Below are positions 35,701 to 49,556 of a DNA stretch of 64,000 nucleotides, one piece after another (position 1 is the stretch's first letter; each line of letters begins with the position of its first letter). The DNA comes from Circinella umbellata (taxonomy: Eukaryota; Mucoromycota; Mucoromycetes; Mucorales; Lichtheimiaceae). The stretch is taken from positions 124,001-188,000 of the forward strand of contig JAIWNF010000045.1 in assembly GCA_025093555.1 (NCBI GenBank), given 5' to 3'. The notes under the pieces are model-generated. The model had not been told where the DNA came from, did no database searches, and was given only the letters and a program-made list of their open reading frames with translations. The position numbers and the translations under genes were made by a program.

Positions 35701-36098
35701 CTGATTTGGGTGTCGTCAAGTCTAACAAGGATGAATCCGGCGATCATACTGCAGAAATTGAAATGGCTACTGAACAAAAGGATTTGAACGAAGCATATGA
35801 ATCCCATTGTATTGAATTACAACGTAAGCCTGAAATTGAAGAACAACATCGTGATGCTCAAACCAAACAAGAAGATTATTATAAGGCTTTCCGTACCAAC
35901 TTGGTCTTATTCTGGATCATTTCCAATCTTTTGTTAATTATCGCTATCACCAGCGTCTCTGCCTTTACTTGGATGGGTGATTTTGAAACTAGAAGTACAA
36001 TGTATTTAGGTTTCATCCTCTGGTCCGTTGCTGGTCTTTCAGTAATTCGTTTCTGTGGTGCTACTTTGTATTTGATCTTCAGAATTTTTACTGGTTAA
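32772..36098 (+). CDS. Chitin synthase, division 1 (class I-III type)
   Basis: Plasma-membrane processive glycosyltransferase that polymerises GlcNAc from UDP-GlcNAc into chitin. Nine exons: 32772-33057, 33213-33433, 33548-33649, 33747-33893, 33975-34535, 34643-34760, 34839-34978, 35060-35475 and 35588-36098, giving 2502 nt and 833 aa. A Pro/Gln/Gly-rich N-terminal tail of about 95 residues precedes the division 1 signature: [22 protein letters not shown], a [10 protein letters not shown] donor-saccharide motif, [10 protein letters not shown] (EDR at 432-434) and the QRRRW product-binding motif at 472-476. Five or more membrane helices follow, with further helices at the C-terminus after a charged Glu/Lys-rich loop. 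A short N-terminus and the QRRRWLNG context place it in class I-III; the exact class is not resolved. Upstream DNA is T-rich. Confidence 0.95.
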
Positions 36099-38195
36099 TC
36101 TTTATACTTCTTTTTTTTTTACTGCTCTAATTTATTTCCCTCTTTCTTCTATATACATATTATTACCAACAAAACCTACACTTATCTTTTTATATATTTA
36201 TTATTATTATTTCCTTTTTCGTACCATCCTCATCTTTTTTTTTTCAAATGGCTCTATATTCCTTTATTCCGTTTCCCCATCCTCTTCACTTATTTTAAGT
36301 GAATGATTATTACTTATATACTTACTTTAGTAAAAATTAAGATTTATTTCTGTTGTAAAATGAGGTTCCGTAAATAATTGCACTTTATCAAGAGTCACGA
36401 ACAAAAAAAGAAACGAGTGTTAAGATTCATGTTAAAAATAACAGAATACGTAATAGTATTTTTAGATTTATAATTAATACCAAGGTACAAGAATGTAGTT
36501 AATTAAACGTTGTACCGCTAATTTGTTGATCCAGATGGTGAAAAAGGAAATACGTACGATGTATTATATCAAAATAATGACGATATATCACAAATAATAA
36601 TAATAGTAACAGCTCCGAATTATAATATTGTGTATAAATAACATCAAAGCAATAAAATACATTCACAAAAGAGATTATTTGTTTAGAGTTTGATGATGGG
36701 TTTGCTTACTATTGAGGTGTACGATAGAATAATAGTTTAGTTCAACAATAAAATATAATAAAAAACGATGAGTCCTTTGAAACAGTGTTTATTCTTTGAA
36801 AAATAAGATAAAGATTATTATTCTATGTACGAGTTGATCTATTTATATGAGTTGTTTATTATGATGGGTTATCTCTGGTAGGTCATCTGAAGAATGTATT
36901 TTAAAGAATGCTATCTTAAGGTATGATAACCTTATTCTTATTAGGAAGATCCTTTTTAGCTTTATCAGGGGTAGACCCTTGGAATCTCCGGTATTTTACA
37001 CTCTTAATTCCATAACACTACAACTATGGAAACATGACATTGTCAGTTAAGTACTAAATAAACAGGTTAATTATTATTTATACATACTTTATTTACTTCA
37101 TTTTTAAGAGTAAAAACAATTACGATTTCTTGTTATTCGTCTGGTTTGACATCATTCGATAGAATATATCTTCAACAGCATAATATTTGATAGCATTTTT
37201 TCTTTCCATTAATCGAGAATACGTGATTATATATATATACCTGTAAATTATGTACCACCCTCTCGTCACGTCAATTCAATGGCATGTCTTGTCCATGTCC
37301 AATCGAACAGCTGGCTATTAACGTCGCTCGGACTCAAATAGATGAAAGAATGCATGGTGTGATGCCTTAAAGAAAGAAAACGCAACGAGCGCTGAGGGAC
37401 TAGGTGGGCGATACCATACTAGCTATTCCACGCACATCACCTCATGGAACAAGAGAAACGACGAGTAAGGAATTTTATTTGTTTTTATCAGCCCCAAGAA
37501 GTTGTGTTGTTCGCCTGTAAACGTTAATTTATTTGGTTGCTGGCGAAAAAAAAAACATCTAAGGTCGATTTTATCGTCGATTATACATCAGTAACAACAT
37601 ATACTCACCACGCCACATCACCCATATAACTTCGTGTCAATGAACCAAATTTTGGGCTTTGTTTTCCTCGGCTAAATATGGAAGAGTTCATCAAAATCTA
37701 CTAGGTCACAACGATTACACGAATTAGTACGTACCAGCATATTGACCAACACTTGCTAACTTTGCTATATGTTGATTGATACACCTGCTCACTTTCTGGT
37801 CACTTGTCCCTCTGGCTGATCAATTTGGACTCTACGGAGGGAATTTAACTTTTATTGTGAGCCTTTGGACTCAAGTCTTTTTCGAGTAACCATGGAAAAG
37901 TAAGTAGGTATGTTAAACATTGATGGAAATCTTGTATTTAAAGAACATTTGTGACCATAACCTATTTGACATTTATCCAAATATGGGAATACAGGAATAA
38001 GTAACGAATTTTTGTTACTTTAAGCTTCATAATTAATCTAATTGAAAACTACGTAATAAATGTTGTATTACTGATATACTAAATCAAAAATTCAAGGTCT
38101 GTGTGTTTATACATATATTACTTTTTATTTATTATATATGTATATATAAACAGAGGTGTATCATACATATTAAAATTATCAAGGGAATCTTTTTT
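36099..38195. other. Convergent intergenic region after chitin synthase
   Basis: The first 250 bases are pyrimidine-rich 3' flank. The rest is AT-rich with less biased DNA at 37240-37900, where short open stretches exist but no family or splice context is recognised. No tRNA cloverleaf was seen. Confidence 0.45.
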
Positions 38196-40338
38196 TTATC
38201 CCAAATTACGGCCAAAATTTTGATTCCACTTTAATAACTCATTGATATCTTTTGCCCAATCCGTTCCTTCACTCACACGTGTAACGCATGGAATGGGATA
38301 TTTTGACATCCGTACCTAATATAACAAAATATTTTCATTGAGTATATTTTTTATTTTTTCCTCCCATTTTATATGTTTGCCATTTTTGTAATAAACTCAA
38401 TTCATTTTACTCAAAGAAAAAAGAGATTATTATTTACCTGCAGATATTCGCTTCTATCTAATAAAAATATTTCTTGCCCATCCATAGATACTTCAATTTG
38501 ACTTCGACTAGCATCACTAATCTACAATTATTATCATTTTTAATACTCTTAGGAACGATAATATTAATATTTGGGAGTGGGACAAAATAGAATAAAACAA
38601 ATTGATATAATTACCTGTAATCTAATGTTAGCACTAGGTGGTAATAAAACTGTTCTAAATGATAATGATCTCGGACAAATAGGTGTCATGACTAAACTTT
38701 GTACACTTGGATGAACGATAGGTCCTCCTGCTGATAATGAATAGGCTGTTGATCCAGTAGGTGTTGATACTATTAACCTAAATGATCTCAAATAAAAATA
38801 AAATGAAGGCTGTAAGTCTTTTTTTTTTTCCTTTTCCTCAAATACTTTGATATGTAAATGTTATTTACCCATCAGCCTGAATTAAATATAAGATAATGAT
38901 TAGCTAATTTTATATGTCAATGTTATCTAACTTTCTTTTTTGATTTTATCTTTTAACATACCACGCATTCTGTTAGATACTCTCCATCCACGTAACATCC
39001 AATAGATGTCAAATGAGGATATCGACCACGATGTAAAGATACTTCATTCATCACTTGTCGATCACCTTTAAATTTAATACCATTATTAGTCATTTTACTT
39101 TGAAACAAAGAAACGAAAATAAAATAAAACGAGAGATATATATATATGTGTGTGTATGAGAAGAGTAACATTTACCTACTTCCTTTCCATCCACTGTAAT
39201 TCGTTTCCCATTTGGCTGATGAAGTGAACAAAATAATCGCATTCGTAACATTAATGATACTTTTCCAGCTGTCATATCGGATAATACATGCTTAAAATGT
39301 TTAAATTCTGTAACATATCAAGGCAAAAAGATGAATCAAACTGAATTAACTTCTTCTTTCTTCACATAAAATTATATCTTAAGAAACAACTTACGAAATG
39401 CCATCAAAAATCCTAAAGTACCAAGAGAAAAACATACCACGGGTGGTACGGATTTTGGAAATAGCGAAGACAAATGTAACATGGTACCATCTCCTCCTAA
39501 TGTAATAGCAAAATCAACTGTACGGGTATACTCATGCTTTTGATCTTGATACATACATGTTTTCTTTTAGTATATTTTTTTCCCCTCTTTTGATTATAAA
39601 ATATGCATATATTATTCTTACCCCGTGGAATAACATGAACAAAAGGCAATTTCTCTTGACAGTGTTCAGCAACACTAGGTTCAACAATCAAGTTCAATTC
39701 TGGATGTTCCTTATGTAACCAACTATATAAACAGGATCCATTTTTTTTTAGATATTAATGTTTTTAGATATTGTTTCTAAATCTATAATTCTTATTCTTC
39801 TTCTTACTTGGCCACTTGAATTAAAGCATTTTCTGTTTTTATATCATTCAACTTTTTAACAAGTAATACATTCCGAGGTCGTTCCGTCCAATCGAGTGTA
39901 AATTTACCCCTGATAAATTATAATAATAATAGTAATAATAATATACAGTGAGTATAAATGTATATATATTCAATATTTCATGCTTGTTTCTTCTTACCCA
40001 TAAGTACTACCAGGTGCCTGTAAAATATTTGATGTTTCTCGTGTTTTGATCATGTCAAACATATTTCTCATGTCCATTGGACTATTACCAGTACCGTCTA
40101 ACCCAAAAAGTGTTGTCAAGTTAATGATCTCATTCCATTCATTTTTGGGGGAAAAGAAAAGAATGTCACTTTGTGTGTGTATCTATGGATATATATATAA
40201 AAAAAAAGTACCAAGAGCCCATTGTTCGCGTGTCAATTTGAAATGAACTTTATCAGGTAGATCGGTTGTTTGTCGAAGTGTACTATAAGATCTTATAGCC
40301 CATGTTCGAAGCGATCGTAAGATTATGCGACTTGGCAT
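38196..40338 (-). CDS. NAD(H) kinase, mitochondrial Pos5 type
   Basis: Phosphorylates NAD(H) to NADP(H) using ATP. Eleven exons on the minus strand: 40338-40212, 40097-39998, 39909-39808, 39722-39622, 39544-39395, 39307-39176, 39065-38962, 38876-38869, 38777-38615, 38521-38438 and 38315-38196, giving 1191 nt and 396 aa. The N-terminus ([20 protein letters not shown]) is Arg/Ser-rich without acidic residues, a mitochondrial presequence pattern as in yeast Pos5. The GGDGT motif with catalytic Asp is at 160-164, the NE/D motif NEVSLHRG at 244-251 and [14 protein letters not shown] from 280. Exon 8 is only 8 nt (ADG codons) and is required to keep the frame. An ATG 12 codons upstream would give a less typical presequence. 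The family is certain; the compartment is inferred. Confidence 0.93.
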
Positions 40339-40597
40339 ATTTAAATTATTTGTTTTAAAGTTCAATATCACCAAAGAAAAAAATATAGACGAAAAAAAAA
40401 AAAGAAAGAAAAAAACAGATCCGCACTCTTTTATAAAATCAATGCAGCAAATCCTTCTTTTTTTTTAACTTGGTCACACCATGTTTTCCAGTGATTATTT
40501 GTTTGAAACACCCTTTCACTTTTCTATTACATTAAATATATATATTTGGATATATACTTGAACAATCGAACATGTATCTTTTTTTGTTGTGGATTTA

Positions 40598-41853
40598 TTA
40601 TTCACGATGAACTCGTTTACGTTCTCGACTATCCCAATGACTACTACTACTACTACTACTATTACTAGAAGATCTTTTTTGTTGTTGTTCAAGTCGACTT
40701 TTCACCTTGGCAACATTAGCCAAAGCTGCTGCCATAACAGCTGATTGTTGTGGTGATGGTTGTGCAGGTTGTGATGATGTTTGTTTTGGTGGCGCTGATG
40801 ATGGTTTTTGTTGTTGTTGAACAAATGAAATATTGGTACGATTTTGTTGTGCTTGAATTTTTTCTTCTGCATGTTTTTTTTGTTGTTCCAATATACCATC
40901 AATATAATCCTCTTTTGCAAATCCATGAGGATCAAATTCTTCTTTGGGAAAGTTACTCCCAGTTTCATCCAAATCTATGAATTCGACTAATTTAGCATAA
41001 ATTCTTGGATTTCTAAACGCCTTGTTGCGTTGTAGATGGTCATTCAATCGATGACCTGATGCTCGTAATGATAAGAAATGAGCGGTTTTTTCCTATTAAT
41101 TAATTAAAGATGAGCAATTCATTCTCTTAATTCTCTTCTGAGATAAATCACGTAATGGAATGTCATATCTACCAAACGATCAATATCACAAGGGGTATCT
41201 GGTTCTCCGGGGATACCCCAATTATCAACACCTTCAACAGGTTTTGGTGTTAATAGTATTTTTCGCCGTCGAGCTTTGTCAGTTGCATTTAAATGTTGTC
41301 GTATTGCGGCAGGAGGGTCGTTTATTCGAGGGTTTTCTTCTTTTTTAAATTCTAGTAAACAAACAAATAAATTAATTGATTTATATTTATTACAATCTTT
41401 TTTATCTTGTAAAGCTAACCTGTCGTTACCGGTTTTTGTTCTTTCTATTATTATAAAAAAAATATCAATTAAATAAATCTTCCTTTCTTGTTTTAAAATG
41501 GGTTGATTGGGTAGTCTTACCTGCTTTATAGATGTTAATGGATTATGAGTTTTATAAATCAGTGGTGATTGCTTTGATTGTGTTTCTGACTTTCGTGTTC
41601 CTATCATGATTTTGTAATGTATAAACTTATCAGCTTCTTTTCCGATCTAACTTTTTTTTTTGTCGAATTTTGATCGCGGATTTTGTCTATTGTATAAAAA
41701 AAAATGCATAAAACAACAAAAATCCAAACACAAACCTTCTATAAATTTCTCTTTCTTTATTTCTTTTTGAGGTTGGTGTTCTTCTTCTTCTTGTTTGAGT
41801 TCATTATCTTCATCGTCATCAGAATAATTAGCAAGACCAGCGAGCGCGTTCAT
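40598..41853 (-). CDS. HCNGP/SAP30BP-like nuclear protein
   Basis: Small nuclear protein related to SAP30-binding protein (HCNGP), which is linked to transcriptional repression and splicing in animals. Five exons on the minus strand: 41853-41736, 41600-41521, 41444-41420 (25 nt), 41351-41173 and 41092-40598, giving 897 nt and 298 aa. It begins MNALAGLANYSDDDEDNE, the acidic start seen in this family, and carries the core block KAFRNPRIYAKLVEF followed by NFPKEEFDPHGF at about 158-193. The C-terminal third is Gln/Ser/Pro-rich and ends with an Arg/Lys cluster. The exon 4 donor at 41173/41172 was chosen because it joins CDIDRL to EKTAHFLSLR in frame; reading through gives a truncated protein. 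The stop lies only 260 bp from the NAD kinase start, in the same direction. Confidence 0.85.
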
Positions 41854-42719
41854 ATTTGATACAAGGAAAAAGAAAGATAATTCTACAAAAAAGAGCATCA
41901 AATATAGGAGCCCAACTCCGAATTTATTTTTTATTGTGTAAAAAATAATGTATGCGCATTCAAAGACATCTATAACTTATTTCGTTGATAGAATAATATA
42001 TGATTGTGCTATTATTATTAAAATGAACAAATAAAGATGACTAGAGCTTTTAAAAGAAAGAAAAATGTCGTTAAATTATAAAGTTCTTTTGACGTATTTC
42101 ACTAAAGGGTTATTACAACGGACTATTATGCATGTTTAAATATAGTATCATCAAGATTATTAAATTAGAATAAAAGCTAGCTAATAATAGCTGAAATAAA
42201 ATAGACCCACCTGAACAATAAACAAATAAAACAATAGTCAGTTAATGACATACACAAGTAATAATTCATGCTTGGACAACTCTATTATTACAGATCATTC
42301 ATCTAAAATATAGTCACATTTTATAGGTATCGGATTAAAAATCGGCTCAGACATTACCGAAGAGTTTCACTATGAAAAGAGAGTGAGTGATTACAAAAAA
42401 CTTAAATAGATGATTAAAAAGCTCATGTGAATTCCAGTTCAGAAAAAAAATCATTTTCTTCTTTCTTTCTTTTCTCTTTTTCTATAACCAGTCCACTTGC
42501 TTTTCTTTTTTTGATATTATTTCGAAAGAAAAAAGATAAGAACTTTTGTTGTTGTAGCAATAATATTGTAATAGTACCATTAGTTGGTGACGTGCATACT
42601 TATACATATTTAGTAGCAGCATTAATTGTGATCATCCTTTTCCCTCTTAAAAAAAAACAAATACCCGTATAAACGCTAATAGTTTGATAAATTTCATAAA
42701 TACAGTCAAAATCCCAAAA
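41854..42719. other. Divergent promoter region
   Basis: Lies between the start of the HCNGP-like gene (minus) and that of the sugar transporter (plus), so it probably holds both promoters. AT-rich, with poly-T/poly-A tracts at 42440-42540. An open stretch at 42427-42672 is a compositional artefact of T-rich DNA. Confidence 0.5.
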
Positions 42720-45261
42720 ATGAATTTATTCTCATTTATCCGTTCTTTTCACCAGTCTTCTTTTGTTGCATCTGAGCAACAACCTTTACTTTTTCACCCA
42801 TCAAAACGGAAACACGAAAAACATCCACTGTTGGATATGACCGTTTGGACAGTTGCTGCGGCTCTCGTATCTTGTCTTGGTGGATTTCTTTTTGGTGAAT
42901 AATTAAAAAAAAAATGATACACTTTATCATTTCGGTTATTGTCATTTTTATCTAATAATAACGAATAATTAAATATATTAGGTTTCGACTTGGGTGTCGT
43001 CGGTGGTCTCTTTATCGCACCTTCTTTTCAAACACATTTTGGTATTGATCCAAATGACAAGATTAAAGAAGCTGGAATTAATGGAAATATTGTGGCAATT
43101 TTACAAATTGGATGTTTAGTTGGAAGTTTGGCCGCAACTACCACAGCAGGTAATTGAATGGACTATGCATTGAAGATAAAAGGGGGAAGAGGTTAATTTA
43201 AAGTCAGCTTGGTCAGCATTACTAAAGTGTAACCATCCACTTCACAAAACAAACAAAAAAAAAAAGACAAGTTAGGTCGAAAATGGAGTATCACTATTGC
43301 AAGTGGTATTTTCACAGTAGGTGGTATTTTACAAATTATTGGTGATGGATTACCTACGTTTTATGCTGGTCGACTCATTGCTGGCTTTGGTAATTAAAAA
43401 AAACTTTACTTACTTTTATGAATAATACACTTGATTAAACTCTTAACTAAAATAAAAATAGGGGTTGGTGCAATGAGCATGCTTGTTCCTGTGAGTTATG
43501 CATAACCTAGTTAAACATATCTGTACGTCTTTCTCTTTTATATATTTTATTAATATTGGATACATGATTTTTTTTTTGGTTTGTTACTTAGGTTTACGTT
43601 GCTGAAATTGCTCATCAAAATCAGAGAGGTATTCTTGGTGGATTATGGCAGTTTTTTATTGCGGCAGGACTTGCTATGTCTTATTGGACTAATTTTGCCG
43701 TTCAGAGTCATGTGGATCACACAGACAATGCTTTATGGCGTATTCCACTTATTGTTCAAACGGCACCGGGTATTATCATGTTAATTGGCATGCCATTTTT
43801 ATTTGAAACACCACGATGTCTATGTGCCCAAAATAAAGTGGATCAAGCTCGTATCGTAGTGAGCCGTGTTCGTGGGTTAGAGGTAAATGATCCAAAGGTA
43901 CATGAAGAAATAGATCATATTCAGAATGGAATCCTACTATTACAAACATCCATGGTCGATATTGCTGCTAAAAAAGGGGGCGGGCGATTGGCAGGATGGC
44001 GTATGGTATTTTCAAGACAAAATCGAAGACGGTTGCTAATTGGAAGTGCTTTACAAATGTTTCAACAACTTACTGGTACCAATATTATCAACTACTTTAG
44101 GTAAAAAAAAATCAAAATCAAAAATCAAAAGGTTTCTTTTTCATTGTATACATAACTTCTTGTTTTTCGTCTTTCTAGCCCCCAAATATACAGATCAATT
44201 GGATTGTCATCCAATACATCCGAGTTGTTAGCAACAGGTGTTTATGGTCTTGTAAAAATGTCTGTAACATTAATTGGGTTTTCATTCCTTGTGGATCGAT
44301 ATGGTAGACGAAAATTACTTATTGGTGGTGGTGTATTTCAAGCATTAAGCTTAATAGCTGTAGCAATTTGTGCAAGTATACGTCCTCCCTCGACAATAGG
44401 TGATTCGACGATTCACCCTGCATCATATCTTGTAAGAATAGTCCCTCCATTTTACTTATTCTAATTATTTATTCTTACTTTTATTTTGACTCATTTGGAA
44501 AAAAAACTCTAATTATTTCATTTATTAATAATAATATTTATAAAAAGGCAATTACTTTCTTGTATAGTAAGTATTGCTCATTTTTATTCTATAAAAAACC
44601 TAACCTTTCTCTTGAATACTAATTCATATGAAATTATGCTATTAGTTTTCGCTGTCTTTTTCTCCCTGTCCTGGGGTCCTATTCCCTGGATTTACTGTTC
44701 AGAAATTTATCCAATGTGGTATGCATCATTTATTCTTACTGCATGAAAAACGTGAAAATTAGATTACCCAATTAAACTTTTTTTTTTCTAATTATTAGGA
44801 TGCGAGCCAAAAGTACATCTATCACGACAGCCGTCAATTGGATATTAAATGCTGCAGTAGGAAAATTCAGTCCTCTTCTTCTAGGTATTTATGAATAAAA
44901 ATGAATTTACTTTTGGTTTCTTCATCCTAGTACATGAACTAACCGATAATGGACTTGTTATCAATAATAGTTAGCAGTACCTGGGGTACATTTTTATTCT
45001 ACGGACTCTGGAACGTTGTCATGGCAATATTTTGTTTAGCCTTTGTGCCTGAAACAAAGGTAATTTTATCTTTAATAATGAAACTATGTTCATAAGGATT
45101 GTGCTAACAAAATAATAATCTAATAGGGCAAAACATTAGAAGAAATGGATATGTTGTTCTCTTCCAATCATTATACCATCAAAGGAGAGGAATCAGTAAT
45201 AGAAGAAGAGCAACAACGAGTACAAGGCTATATTAATGTAAATCCATCCAGTGGAAAATAA
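42720..45261 (+). CDS. MFS sugar transporter
   Basis: Twelve-helix major facilitator of the sugar porter family, expected in the plasma membrane as an H+/hexose symporter or facilitator. Eleven exons (42720-42894, 42982-43149, 43267-43389, 43462-43490, 43592-44100, 44179-44431, 44548-44566, 44646-44718, 44799-44884, 44971-45059, 45127-45261) give 1659 nt and 552 aa. Signature motifs: GFLFGFDLGVVGG in helix 1, DKLGRKWS in the loop 2-3, FETPRCL replacing the usual PESPR after helix 6, QQLTGTNIINYF in helix 7, DRYGRRKL in loop 8-9 and VPETKGKTLEEMD after helix 12. Exons 4 and 7 are just 29 and 19 nt. Substrate cannot be told from sequence. Confidence 0.93.
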
Positions 45262-45886
45262 CAAACTGAAATTTCTTGTTTGATTTTTCTTTACGTAACT
45301 TCTCTATTTTAGCTTTAAAATTCTGTATATCTTTCCTCAATTACACACTGACTATATATACCCCCCTAACCCACTTTTTTCTTTTCTTATTCTTTACGTA
45401 TTATATATACTATTCAATGCTAAATCTGTATATTATTTATCAACAATAAATCTTCAATTTAGTAATTTATACATTAAAACTGTTCATATAGGTACTCTTT
45501 CATTATCACTTAGTATTGTAGACCCAAAATCAAATTTGATGAATTAAACTTATTTTCTTTGTTGTCCGTTCCTGAATATTTTGTACTAGAAATTTCAAAT
45601 TGGAATATGATACTATTAATAGTATAATGATAATAAAGTAACTTAAATATAAACATTGGAACTAGTAACCACAACTTCAAGAGTCATATATAAAAAATAA
45701 TTCAGCACTAATAATGAATGTAATAAAAATCAAGTATATTCCCACCAAAAAATGAATGATTTTGTTTCACAAATCAGTTTCTCATTAAACTCCATCAAAT
45801 CTACCCTCTTTTTTTTGCTCTCACAATTTAATCTGCACACAACCATCCTCCTTTTTTTTTTGTTCCCCAACCTTTTTAATTTCTTG
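45262..45886. other. Intergenic region before the SUN-domain gene
   Basis: AT-rich. The plus strand is open from 45752 into the next gene, but residues there form a T-rich leader-like hydrophobic stretch, so it is treated as 5' leader. No other gene is seen. Confidence 0.5.
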
Positions 45887-48800
45887 ATGTATCATACTAC
45901 CTGTATATACATATTATTATTATTGGTCTATTATCCATTATATACAACTTCAACTCTTATTCCATTTACAATCGCTAGTCATGATTCTCATCGATCTAAT
46001 AAGAAAATAGATAGACGAACATGTTTACGTTTCCGTGAAAATGACGTCTTATTAGAAATGTGTCCTGCATTTCAGCAAAGCGACTTGGATTCTTTTCAGG
46101 CACTTTTTCCTGATGTCTCCATTCTTTCCGGTTTAGGTCATGATGCCGATTTTAACTTGTTATATCCTCCTATACCATCACTGCTGGACAGTACTAAACA
46201 ACAACAAGTAGGAAGTCCTCATGGAGCTGAATTGGCTACCTTGGAGGAACGACAACGACAACAGCAACGGGCTGATAATGAACCTTCTTCTTCTCCCCAG
46301 TTAGTTATTAACCAACCACGTGGCGACGCCGCATCCACTCCAATCATTACCATCAATGGCAATAATAAAGATATTAATAACCAATATACCTCTACAAGTG
46401 ACACAAAATCATCCTCTTCTTCGACTTTTTCTACAGTATCATCTACAACTCAACAACAACAACAACGCCCAGGAACCAATAATGATAATGAAGGTGGATT
46501 ACTTTTGTCATTTGAGGAAGTAAGAGAACGTGTTCTACAAAAGGAAAAGAATGATCGATGGTCATCGCCGACGAATAGTAACAAGAAAAGAGCGGGAGGA
46601 GGCAATTTGGGACATATGATTGATAGTGTGGATGGGGGATTTGCAGATGATTTTGGAGCCATGTTTGAAGTTGGACAAGGTCCTCCTGCTGCTAATATCT
46701 ATGCTGAAGATGAGTATATTGAACCAAGTCGTGGAGGTAATCCTCCTGCTTCAGCAACAGGAAATGCACCCGTTCAACAAGATCAACACCAACAACAAAA
46801 ATCCAAACCATCAAAAATTACCAATGTACCTATCAAATCACTTAAAGAGCGATTCAATTATGCATCTATTGATTGTGCAGCAACTGTTCGAGGAGCCAAT
46901 AAAGAAGCCAAAGGAGCTCAATCTATATTATATGAATCTAAAGATCAATATCTACTCAACAAATGCTCGGCCAATAAATACGTAATTATCAATCTTTGTG
47001 AACCTGTATTGATAGATACTATTGTAATGGCCAATTTTGAGTTTTTTTCAAGTACTTTTAGCGAATTCCGTGTCTACGTTGCTGACCGATATCCGACCAA
47101 CGACTGGAAATTGTTAGGTCAATGGCAAGCTCGCAATACTAGAGATTTGCAGGTAGACTATTGATTTTTTTTTCCTTAAAAGAAAATTATTGTTTTTAAT
47201 ATGTTCTTATTTCCTTATTTATTTAAACAGGTCTTTAAAGTGAAAAATCGGTTCGGATGGTTTGAAAATATCAAAATCGAATTTTTGAGTCATTACGGTC
47301 ATGAATATTATTGTCCATTAAGTTTGGTTCGTGTTCACGGAATGACCATGATGGAATATTATTTTCTTGTGGAAGGTCCAGAGGATGGAGAACATCATGA
47401 TCTTGAAGGTGAATTCTTATGGCCAAGTGAAGTACGAGATGAAATTATTCATCCAAATATTGATTCTGTTAAAGATACAAGCCCTATTATACCGGAACAA
47501 GAAGATGATCATAATGTTAATGACGATCCGCCTGTTATTTTACCTGTGAATGATGTGGATGGAAGTGACGACGATGATGATTTTGTAGACATACACGAAA
47601 AGAAAACGAGAGAGGATGAACATCAACATCAACGACATGTAGATGATTTGGCTGATAAAGAAGATTCTCAAGACTTATTTTCAACACCAGTAATCACGTT
47701 GGCAGATGATCTGATAAAGAATGAACCATCCACTACTGGTATCATAGAAGAATTAACATCGACAGAGAGCGAACCAGAATTAACAATGCACGCTCCTAGT
47801 AACTCGATGATTTCACAGTCTAGTTCAGCTGTTAATACACCGGCCATTACAACTGATACACCATCCATATTACCTACTGAAGAGGTAGTTGTTAGTCAAG
47901 CCAGTGGAGATAACGACGCATTATCATCAATTCCTTTATCGAGTCATATTCAAGCAAGCAATGTACCGGATGACCCTTCAAGTAGTATAACCCTTGATGG
48001 TGGAAGTATTGCATTAACAGGTTCTGAGGAGTCATTGCACAATGATTCATCAACAACAATAGCTGAAGAACATCAACCTGCACCAGTATCGTCATCTATA
48101 TCAGACTCAAGCGAAGACGAGGATCATTCGAATAGTATCCCTGCTATATCTAATACAATACCTACAACCAATACTGCTACAAGTAGTAGTAGTAGTAGTA
48201 ACACTATGGGAGCAAATGTTGGATCTTCTACAAATACAGCATCATCGTCGCCCACTGATGATTCTTTCTCAGCATCCAATCGAGCAATACCAAAACCAAG
48301 CAATATACACAAAGACAATAGCTATACCCAAGAATCCATTTACAAAACTATCATGAAACGACTTAATGCGCTTGAATTGAACGCTACTTTATCCCAACGC
48401 TATCTTGATGAACAAAACAAGATGCTTAATAATGTGTTTATGAATATGGAAAAACGTCACCAAGATCAAATCTTTACACTTTTGGGCAGACTTAATGATA
48501 CCGCATCCACTAGAATTGACGGCATGGTAAAGCTAGATATAAGGTGAATTTATAAAAAAAAGGGGGTTTATTAATATACTATTATTATTTTTAGAAACGA
48601 CGTTACGAGCAAGCATATGATGAATTACAACAACTGTCTGAAAACAGTATGAAAGAAATGACCGCCAAAATGACGTTAATGGCAGATCAGGTAAACAGAA
48701 TATATACATAACTCATTGTAAATTATCGATATATCATTTACTGAAACAAACTAACAATTTTTTTTTTAAAAAAAATAATAGATCGCCTTTCAAAGACGTG

Positions 48801-49246
48801 TTTCGATGGCACAACTGGTTATTGTTGTCATGTTATTTGTATTTGTCGCCCTTTCTCGCGGAACATTAAGTATTCTATCACCTATTATGGAAGCACAGGC
48901 TCAAGAACGAAAACGACGCGAATCTGCTGATGCACAAGCACTTTTAGAAGTAGCACCTTTACCTACAAAAAAGACACCTTCTCCACCTGTGCTAGCAATT
49001 ACACCTGAATCTTTGCCTAGTTCACCATGTCAGCAAGAAGTAGCAGGGGAGGAACATGAAATAAGACCAAGGGCAAATAGTTTATTCCGTGAAAATATTC
49101 CACGTCCAAGACGCCGATGGAGTGACAATGGTAGCACTAATTCAACACTGGATGTTGAACCTACTTTTATCACCAATAGCCCTACGATAGGTTTCATGCG
49201 TAGAAGAAATTCATCTAGTGACGCAGCATTAGTACCAACGTTATAA
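45887..49246 (+). CDS. SUN-domain protein, Slp1/opossum type (ER)
   Basis: Membrane protein with a mid-sequence SUN domain, as in yeast Slp1, which works with Emp65 in ER protein quality control. Four exons: 45887-47152, 47231-48526, 48595-48690 and 48782-49246, giving 3123 nt and 1040 aa. Starting at 45887 gives a signal peptide (CIYILLLLVYYPLY). An earlier in-frame ATG at 45752 would put a longer hydrophobic stretch first. The SUN domain covers about residues 320-470: NYASIDCAATVRGANKEAKG, the NKYVIINLCEPVLIDTI strand and GWFENIKIEFLSHYG. It is followed by a Ser/Thr/Asp-rich region of about 350 residues. A coiled coil at about 830-890 precedes one transmembrane helix (VIVVMLFVFVAL) near 896-912 and an Arg/Ser-rich tail. 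The domain order separates it from nuclear-envelope SUN1/Sad1 proteins, where SUN is C-terminal. Confidence 0.9.
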
Positions 49247-49556
49247 TAGGGCACGGATGAAAAGGGACAGTTCATAAATTAATTTGATTATACACCATTA
49301 GTATTACTACTATTATTATCCTATCATTACTATAACAATAACAAAAAGTATATTTTTTCTTAATTAATAAATATTACATAATACATACAAACGTTTTTGA
49401 ATTCTTTAAACAATAGTTTTTTCTGTTATACAGCATAGTAATGCCTCAATGATGATCTCCTCAAATATTTTTAAAAATATACAGTTTGTTTTTATTTTAA
49501 ATTATTACAATTGGACAACAATTTTTTATTGTTAATTTTTTTTTAAAAAGAAAAGC
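49247..49556. other. Short convergent 3' region
   Basis: 310 bp between the SUN-domain gene and the glutamyl-tRNA synthetase gene, AT-rich, with A/T runs suited to two polyadenylation sites. No gene is seen. Confidence 0.55.

Noticed and set aside
45752..45886. Earlier start for the SUN-domain protein
   Set aside because: It adds a T-rich hydrophobic leader ahead of a good signal peptide at 45887; kept only as an alternative.
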